From: Mesostigma viride
Lineage: Eukaryota; Streptophyta; Mesostigmatophyceae; Mesostigmatales; Mesostigmataceae
NCBI GenBank assembly: GCA_009746045.1
Contig: RPFO01000050.1
Coordinates: 4,146,593 to 4,210,592 of the forward strand
Reading direction: 5' to 3'
Length of the DNA: 64,000 bases
Shown here: one piece after another, positions 57,004 through 64,000 of the stretch
Numbering within the stretch: position 1 is the stretch's first letter
Layout: the number at the start of each line of letters is the position of its first letter
Made by a program: the position numbers and the translations under genes
Notes under the pieces: generated by a model
Told to the model about the DNA's origin: nothing
Seen by the model: the letters and a program-made list of their open reading frames with translations, nothing else
Databases searched by the model: none

Positions 57004-58098
57004 CTGCACAAGGCTCTCCAAGGTGTCCACGCTGCGCACCCGGATGTCGTGCTCCTCGCCTATATGGACGATATCCATGCCCTTGGCCCGGCCGACGCTG
57101 TGGTTGCCGCCCTGGCTGCCCTTGAAGTGGCCATGGCGGCCATCAACCTTCGGCTCACCCTCCCCAAGTGTGCAGTCTTTTCGCCCCAGGGGGACTGCTC
57201 TGGCTTCCCTGCGGCTATCCCGGGGGCATTGGCGCGGGCGCGTGGTTTCTCGTGCCTGGGCGTCCCTGTGGGTGACCCTGACTACGTCGAAGAGGAGCTC
57301 CGGGCCACCGTGGAACAGCGCACCCATGTCCTCGAGACTTGGGCGCGCCTCAAGGACCCCCAGACCAAAGGGCTCCTCCTGTGGTTTTGCGCCCACCCGC
57401 GGGTGGTTCACTGGCTCCGTGGCGCTCCCCCCCACTTGGTGCGGCTTGCCGCGGAAGGCCATGACGAGCGCATTCAGGCCGCCTTGCAGGTGCTCCTCCC
57501 CGGCCCTAGCCTGCCAGCTCACTCCATGCGCTTGGCCACCCTCCCCTGCCGCATGGGCGGGTGTGGGCTCACCCGCGCCGCCCGCCTCGCCCCCGCCGCC
57601 TTCCTTGGCTCTGTTGCTCAGGCCTGGGCGGAGATCCGCCGGTTGGTCCCCAGCGCCGTCAGCGCCATTCCCGACTTGGTCACCCCATCCCCCTTCCCCT
57701 TTGTGCAGGCTGTGCAGGATTCTTACCTCGGGATCCAGCAGGCTTGCGACCTCGTCCGCCCCGCTCAGGCCGTCCACCGTCGCCTGCCCCGGGGCACGCC
57801 CGGCGTGTCCACTGTCGTCAGTCCTAGTGTCTTCCCTGCCTGCGTTCATGAAAAACAACAAAAGACCTACGCGGGTATACTACACTGTGCCGACTGGATG
57901 GGTCTGCATGCGAGCTTGAACGATCAGGGGAAGGCTTGGCTTCACTCCGTTTCCCTTGAGAGGAGCGTGGGGTCCGCATTCCTGCGCGCCCTCCCCATGA
58001 GCCCTTCATTGTTCACGCTGGTTCCGGCCCTTTACGCCATCGCTCTCCGCCACCAGCTCTTTGCCCCGCAACCTCTCATCACGGCGGGTGCGTCCTAG
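56998..58098 (+). pseudogene. REL-type LINE reverse transcriptase, 5'-truncated, copy C
   Basis: 366-residue frame from the point where the element begins. LLAYMDDIHALG near residue 25 is motif C of the polymerase; the fingers and motifs A and B are missing. The thumb and connecting region follow (GFSCLGVPVGDPDY, then LPCRMGGCGLTRAARLAPAA, the GG-G-L signature common in such LINEs). The frame ends ITAGAS*, just where the zinc finger should start; the finger reads on in the +1 frame. GC-rich codons fit a once-active gene. Confidence 0.75.
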
Positions 58099-58733
58099 CT
58101 GCGGCAGCTGCGGGCTTGCTCTGGATCCTACTGGGACGCACTACATCGCGTGCATGGGTGGCCAGCAGAACCAGAACTGGTTCCTCTATCTCCATACCGC
58201 TCTCCTCCGGGTGGTGTGTGCCATGGTTCGGTCGGTCTTTCCCCACTCCACCATAAAGTGCGAGGACGCGGATGGGGCCGCCCTCTACTCACCCAACCAC
58301 CGCCCCGACATTACCGTGCTTGACTACGACGGGCAGGGTTGCCACCTGCTCATCGATGTCTCCGTGGCTCGGCCGCTTTCCGATCGCCACATCCTCCGGG
58401 CGGCTGTGGATGCCGGCGCTGCTGCCGCTGTGGCTGCATGAGCGCGACAAGTTTGCCTCCTACGGCAATGTGGGGCCCCACCGGGTCATCCCCTTTGTCC
58501 TTGAGGAGTTCGGGGCCATGGGCCCCAAGACAGCGGAGTTTTTCCACGAGTGCTGCCAGCGCCGTGAAGACCGCCTCGACCTCAAGGGTCAGACCGCCCC
58601 GTGGTCGGCCCGCACGTGGTCCTCGTATTGGCGGCTGCCAGCGGCCTGTCACTCGCCCTCACTCGCACCGTGGCTGATGTGTTATTCCGCCGCACCCGGG
58701 CCGGCCGACTTTGTCGCGACCCATGCGGTCTAG
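58061..58733 (+). pseudogene. REL-type LINE zinc finger and endonuclease, frameshifted, copy C
   Basis: Frame 58061-58441 carries CGSCGLALDPTGTHYIAC (C-x2-C-x9-H-x3-C), then QNQNWFLYLHTALLRVV and PNHRPDITVLDYDGQGCHLL followed by IDVSVARP, the restriction-like nuclease core. A second frameshift near 58435 moves the rest (HERDKFASYGNVGPHRVIPF, then WSARTWSSYW) into another frame ending at 58733. It is clearly diverged from copies A and B, which are near-identical to each other. Confidence 0.72.
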
Positions 58734-58983
58734 ATCCCTTCCCGGCCTGCATGGTGGGCCGGCCGGCCGGCAGCCGGCGCTGTTGCTGCGTGTAGTTTTG
58801 TGATGTATTCTGATCAGACACAACTATACATTCTGATGTATAGTTAGTTGTACCTTGTGCTGCTGGCGTGATCCTTGGATGTCTGTGTCAGATTACTATT
58901 AATTTCTTCAGGGTTATTCTCCCAGTTATCGGGTTTTTCCTTATGTTGCATGCCTATCTCACCTCCGTAATCTATCATTCTCA
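58734..58983. other. REL-LINE 3' flank
   Basis: No gene. GCCGGCCGGCC repeats near 58756, then AT-rich sequence running into AATATATATATGAGG. Confidence 0.4.
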
Positions 58984-59760
58984 ATGAATATATATATGAG
59001 GCGTGCAAAAGCCCGCTTACTTGCCCATGCAGGTGGAGGGGCCCCGCCGGCCGGGGATCGAGATCACAGAGTTAAGTTCGATCGCCAGCGCTACGGTGGG
59101 GTTGAACCACCCTACCGACTGAGCGATCTGATCTACTACGCTGATGACACGACGCTCGTGGAGACCCGGAGTCCGCCCAACTCTGGCTAGATTATTAGCT
59201 TGTCACTGTCCAGAATTGATAATTGCGCGGGCGGTGGGGCTTATGATCAGCAAAAAAACGGATCGAGGTCACGACCATGGCCGCTTCCCCGCTGGGACCA
59301 CCCCATGCCCACCCTCCTCTTGCTGGACGGAAGCACCATCCCCCCGGCGAATCCGGCTTCAAGCTCCTGGGCGGCATGCTCTGGCTCCCCTCCACGGCCG
59401 ACGACATCAACGCACGGTCCCGTATTGGCCAGGCCTCGACGGCCGCGGCCCTCCGCCGGGCCTCGACAGCCGGGTTCTGCTGGACAGGTCGCTACCTGAG
59501 TGAGCGGCGCAAACGCATTCCGCTGTTCAGGCTGTACGTTCAAGGCCCTTAGTTGTCCTGAGCATCCTCCTTTACATGCAGCTGCGAGGCGTGGACCCTG
59601 GACCAGGCGTTGAGCAAGCAGCTTGACGGCACCGTGACTAGCTACGGAAATATGCTCCGTCACATCCTCGGCGTCCGCTACCAATTACCATGCAACTATA
59701 GAGCGCCGGCGCACCCGGGCCGAGCTCTACTGCAACCTCTTAGCTCCCTCTTGTCACCCA
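58984..59760 (+). pseudogene. L1-type ORF2 remnant
   Basis: RLSDLIYYADDTTLVETRSP (59119-59178) is reverse-transcriptase motif C. Further pieces in shifting frames are GFKLLGGMLWLPSTADD (59358-59408), INARSRIGQAST (59409-59444) and a C-terminal LDQALSKQLDGTVTSYGNML (59604-59663). These match the parts of the main L1 at 45150-45600. Confidence 0.65.
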
Positions 59761-60340
59761 TAGATAGGTACCATCTGACACCATGACACGTACCGCCTAC
59801 TCTTTGCCGGCCGGCCATCTTGCCGTGCATCTGGACCCGCGGCTACTCTAGGTGAATACCGATGTGGGCCTAGCTGCGGACGGTGAGGTGAATACCGATG
59901 TGGGCCCTGCGGACGGGCTTAGGACTGCATGGCCAACCAGGTAGACACCTCCTCCTGTGCATGGCAGGGTCCCCTTGTCGATCCGTAGCAACCCACTGGC
60001 AAACTTGCCGCGCGCCCCAACGCGGCGCGACCCGGGCCCGGCCGTATGACACTGGACACAACTCAGGCTTGAGGATGCAGGGCTTCTGGGCTGCAGGACT
60101 ACTATCTGTACTCCGCGTCCCGGCATGATCGATAGACAAGGAGAAATGGGCTGGGCACCGTCTGCTACGATAAAGCACCTTCTTGTTGCGGGGCATGCTC
60201 ATGTTTTGATCACGGGCCCCGCGGCCCATTCATTGCTAGTGCTCATGCAGGCTAGTGGTCCGCAGGTGGAGATTATTGCCCCGCATGAGGTCGATAGCCG
60301 CTACAATACCGCCTCATGAATCTGCCATTACAGTAGAGGA
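59761..60340. other. Stretch without a supportable gene
   Basis: GGTGAATACCGATGTGGGCC occurs twice about 35 bp apart (59851 and 59887). Otherwise only short frames. Confidence 0.4.
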
Positions 60341-62060
60341 CAGGTCACGGATATGCGGATTCAGTACTATCCCGGCCCCTCTAGTGACTGTACGGTGCGG
60401 GAGCTTCTGCTGGCGTTCTGGAACCGTGTTCTGCTCTCTGATGATGAGCCTCCGCCTGCTGCATGAGTGCCGCAGACGGCCATCGGAGTCATGCTGTACA
60501 ATGATAAGGGTTCTGCTGCTGACCCCGGTAACTATCCAGGTGTCTGCCTCTGGACAGAGCGCCGCACTGAAGGTCTTTGAAATACGCATGATGCTGCACA
60601 GACAGGCCCCGCGCCGCGCTGGACTATACGGCTTCGATCGCAAAGCAACCCACTATTCCTGTCGAGATCGATGGCGGTGCATGTAGTGGCGAGAACCTGG
60701 GTGAGTGACTGAGTGAGCAGTCAGACGGGTTTCCGTCGTGGCCCGGTAATACAGTCTGTCATGGCTGCAGTACGGCATGTATTTGTCGCGCGCCGGCTGG
60801 TGTCGATCCAGAGGACTCAGGTGCGTCGCACACGCCCTGATGGTTTTCCGCTGGTCTTCATTTTTGTTGACTACGTCAAGGCTTTCGACAAGGTCCTCTG
60901 GGTCCGAGGCTCTTTATTAGGCCATCCAAGCTCTGGATCGCGTGCCACCAGCACTTATAGTTTACTTGCTTGCTGCCATTATTGCGCTGACTGAGGGCGA
61001 AGCTGCAGCCGGAGCTGCAGAGTGCAGACGTATTTTCAGGGCTTAGCGCAGCCGCCAGGCTGCGTTGCGTAGAGGAGCGTTTGCTTGTCATGATATTGTA
61101 AATATTGTGTGATAGCTCATTCGCCGGCTGTATGAGCCGGTTCACAGGCAGTAGTGCGGTAGCGGAAGGCACCACCCCACCCTTCAAATGGATCCCCCTT
61201 CACCACGGGGTGTGGCAAGGTTGTGTCCTCAAGCTGTCCCCATATCTGTTCATAATTTACTGTCGTGGATCACGTCATGCGCCAGGCATGTGTGCGCTTT
61301 ACCGCTCGAGCCTGGCTAATTGGACATCCTTAATTAACGATTGCGAACACGGCGGCGGTGGCCCTGGTTACCTCCTGTCGATCCGACCTGATAATTTATG
61401 CGGATATGATACCATCCTCATCGGGCGCCCCGAGCACATAATTTCAGACCTGGCTGGACTGCCTGCATGGGCTTGCCGATCGAGGCGCGGCCGGGCGGTG
61501 GGGTTGGAGATTAGTGTCAAAACCGAGGCGATGGTGACTGGGGCTACCAGTTGCCCACCGCGAAGCCACGGCTGCTAGACGGGACGGAGCCGGCCCCGTT
61601 CCGTGATCACTTCAAACCGCATCTGGGTCCAGCATGCTCCCCGTCACCGCCGACGATGTGGACACCCGCATCGGCCTGGCCTGGGCCATGGGCTCCACGT
61701 TCGTTCCACACCTACTGGCACTCGAAGGACCTAGCTGCATGGCCGGGCGAGGACCGTGCAAGCGAGTGATCTTCAAGGTCCTGGTCCTCACGATGCTCAC
61801 CTATGGCGCCGAGGCATGGACGCTCACGGACAAGACATAATTGATAGTTGGCCGCACGGCTGCATGGGCAGCATGTTTCATACGATGCTCCGACGGCAGG
61901 CTACATGTCCTGAATGTAGTAGGGTTTTCCATACATAGGTCATTTTTCTCTCTTGCTTGGACTGCTATAGAGAACAAGATGATCGAGGTGGCAGACCATT
62001 GTCCAGGCCCACACGCCAGCCCCTGTGGGCAAGCCCCCCCCCCCACCCCAGGCGGAAGGG
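60341..62060 (+). pseudogene. L1-type ORF2 remnant with internal insertion
   Basis: In order: MLYNDKGSAADPGNYPGVCL (60490-60550), ALKVFEIRMML (60565), QTGFRRGPVIQSVMAAV and FIFVDYVKAFDKVLW (60719-60903). After an unrelated segment come HHGVWQGCVLKLSPYLFI (61201-61254), DTILIGRPEHI (61410) and DDVDTRIGLAWAMGS (61646-61695). The end reads KVLVLTMLTYGAEAWTLTDK (61776-61838) and SLAWTAIENK. Frames change repeatedly. Parts correspond to the minus-strand remnant at 48290-49360. Confidence 0.68.
60991..61092 (-). repeat. Inverted copy of the L1 5' region
   Basis: The reverse complement of this segment matches 62464-62575 closely (ACGCAACGCAGCCTGGCGGC and TGCGCTAAGCCCTGAA). It interrupts the ORF2 remnant right after motif A. 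Confidence 0.75.
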
Positions 62061-62463
62061 ACGCTTTGCCGAGTAGCGTACTAGTTAGGATTTTCTAGAT
62101 TAGCTTAGAGTTAGCTTAGATAGGTTTCGCGGCTTCGCTCACTTCCTTCCATCATGCAAGGGAATGCGTGCTACATGATCTCCCCACGGAGTCATGTTAT
62201 AATTTAATTTAATTTTTTAAATTTAGTGACTAGGTTGGGGCATGATGCAGAGCACATGAAATCATGGAGATTGAATGCATATGCACATGATCGAGCCACG
62301 AGCCACAAGCCATGAGGTAGCCATGGCTGACGGCGGAGCTCATAACTTTCACGATTGGACACCATGCAAATTCGGATGACATGCAGTGAAATGAATTATA
62401 TCACAATCGCTTCGTCTTTCTAAGACGCATGTACGCTGATATAATTTTCCAAAGCTATAACGC
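62061..62463. other. AT-rich stretch between two L1 remnants
   Basis: No gene. Includes TAGCTTAGA repeats near 62098-62120 and an AATTTAATTT run near 62201-62226. Confidence 0.4.
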
Positions 62464-62600
62464 AATATATGATGAGCAAGCTCCTCTACAGCTCCTCGCA
62501 TGTACGCAACGCAGCCTGGCGGCTGCGCTAAGCCCTGAATATACGTCTGCAGCTCCGGCTGCAGCTTCGCCCGGCCCTCAGATCCGGATCGAAGGCAGCG
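62464..62600 (+). repeat. L1 5' leader copy paired with 60991-61092
   Basis: Plus-orientation partner of the inverted segment. It lies directly upstream of the ORF1 remnant at 62601, so it is probably the 5' leader of that subfamily. Confidence 0.6.
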
Positions 62601-63960
62601 GTGACACTATACATAGTCGATCGCGCACTGGTGGTCGCCCAGATCCCTCCCGAGCTTGCCTCGCCCTCTGCGCATGCATCGCCTGAGCCCAAGCGCAGTC
62701 GCCCAGGCGAACCTAGCTGGTCTGAGCGTGACTTTGACGTCGACAGGTTATTTTCCACCTGTGACGTCCTCACGGGCCCCAGGCTTTTTCGACATGCCCC
62801 CCATCAAGACACTGGAGCTCGTGTTTTATACGGGTCACACGCCTCGCTCCTGGCCCTGTGCGACTCCACTCCAAAACCCACTTTTTTCCGCAACGGAGTT
62901 CAGTTGATGGCCGGTATTCCCACCGCAGACCTGAACACCTGCCCGACTGGTCTCCCCCCCGCCTTCAGCTCGCCCCCCTCATTACCATCCTTAAGTGCTC
63001 TGCCCGGAGGACCTTCTGAACCCCGCCCCCTTGACCGAATCCACCGTCCTCCTCCACCTTCAAGAAGCCATAATATCTCACAGCACGTGTCTCCCCAGCT
63101 CGCTGCAGATGTGGCTGAGCTGTGGGCCGCACGTCGCTGGCTGCTGAGCTCCCGGCCCGCCTTCTCCACCGCCACCTCCACCCTCCTCGCCCCCCCCCCC
63201 CCCCCCCACCGCCTCCACCGACTCCATCACCACCTGGCTCCGTGACATTGACAAGCGCCTCCAGGACAACACCATCGCCATAGAGTGCCTGCAAAACACC
63301 GGCGCAGGCCTCACCGCCCAGGCGGTGAAGGACATTGCCGCCAAGCCAGCCCCCACTGGCCCGGCTGGCGATGCCCCTCCCACCCAGACCTGGGCGGACA
63401 TGCACAAGCAACACACCACCTCCACCACCTCCGCCGTCGCAGCACAGCTCCAGCAGCAGACGCTCGACCTCCGCGAGGAGGACGAGCTCGCCAAGCGCAG
63501 CCTTAACGTTATCGTCAAGAACTTTGACCTGGTGGAAGGTGAGAATTCCAGGAAGCTTGCACAGGCATTTGAGAGAGTGAATCCTTGGTCGCATGGGGCT
63601 TGGTGAGCTAGCTAGATCAAGCTGCATGGACGCCCACCGCCTTCCCCGCTCGCGGAGTAAGGCCGGCAGGGGTGCCTCCGCTTCTGCTCATCTTTGAGAA
63701 CCCGGCGGACAAGATTTCGTTTCTCAGACGTCGCAAGCGGCTCGAGAAGACTCACTACACCCTGGACGACGACTTGACCCTGGCGCAGCAATGAACGGCG
63801 ACGGGAGCTATGGCCGACGTACCTCCAGCTCCAGCAGACCGCGGCGGGAAAGCCGGTTTACGGGAAGGGGGCGGCGCCATATCTACGTCGGCCACAAGCC
63901 CTGGGGGCGACCCCCGCTGCCCCAGCACCAGTCCAGACACCCCAGCTTAGGGGAATACAG
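62601..63960 (+). pseudogene. L1-type ORF1 remnant, frameshifted at a C run
   Basis: The first frame (62601-63245) holds a Pro/Ser-rich N-terminal part. It is lost at a run of about 18 C near 63191-63208. The +1 frame continues with a coiled-coil-like stretch (TWLRDIDKRLQDNTIAIECL) and ELAKRSLNVIVKNFDLVEGE to 63606. A third piece near 63675-63795 has LLLIFENPADKISFLRRRKR and YTLDDDLTLAQQ, the L1 ORF1 C-terminal signature. Related pieces are at 47519-47953 and 53640-54266. Confidence 0.65.
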
Positions 63961-64000
63961 CAGTAGTGATGTAGAATAGTCAGGCCTAGCCACCGTGGCC

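Overview
The window is nuclear DNA of a eukaryote and is dominated by repeats. The one intact host-type gene has GT-AG introns and GC-rich exons. The retroelements are a Ty1/copia element, an L1-type LINE family with (TTAA)n tails, and a second LINE family with a restriction-like endonuclease whose tails carry TGTAA shortly before the end. TGTAA is the usual poly(A) signal of green algae, so a chlorophyte-type alga is my best guess, but nothing here fixes the species.

Left half (1-32,656). A TG-rich degenerate repeat (1-1,070) leads into about 18.4 kb of one 40-bp minisatellite, in three blocks (1,195-7,199; 9,944-14,852; 25,022-32,490). Two young copies of one non-autonomous LTR retrotransposon separate the blocks. 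Each copy has 674-675 bp LTRs, a TGG primer-binding site, a G-rich polypurine tract and a 5-bp target duplication. A 7.4-kb Ty1/copia element with identical 628-bp LTRs sits inside one LTR of the second copy. The copia pol reading frame appears to have the order integrase, protease, reverse transcriptase, RNase H, which fits neither the standard copia nor the standard gypsy order. A (CACACG)n tract closes the satellite.

Middle (32,657-40,600). This is low-copy DNA with a degenerate tRNA-Ser-like sequence, several small tandem repeats, a recurring AACGGCCGTT palindrome, a perfect 14-bp hairpin and AAC microsatellites. It also holds a four-exon gene (38,746-40,107) for a 196-residue protein with four predicted membrane segments. 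I do not recognise its family.

Right half (40,600-64,000). This is a graveyard of LINEs. A nearly full-length L1-type element (about 40,927-46,186) has ORF1, an APE-type endonuclease and a reverse transcriptase, broken by frameshifts. Around it are 5'-truncated or rearranged L1 pieces on both strands and three copies of a REL-endonuclease LINE. There are in-frame chimeras between elements, a (GATG)n array of about 121 copies grown from an L1 3' UTR, and a hAT-like DNA transposon remnant. The pieces appear to be successive insertions into one another; no host pathway or operon is visible.
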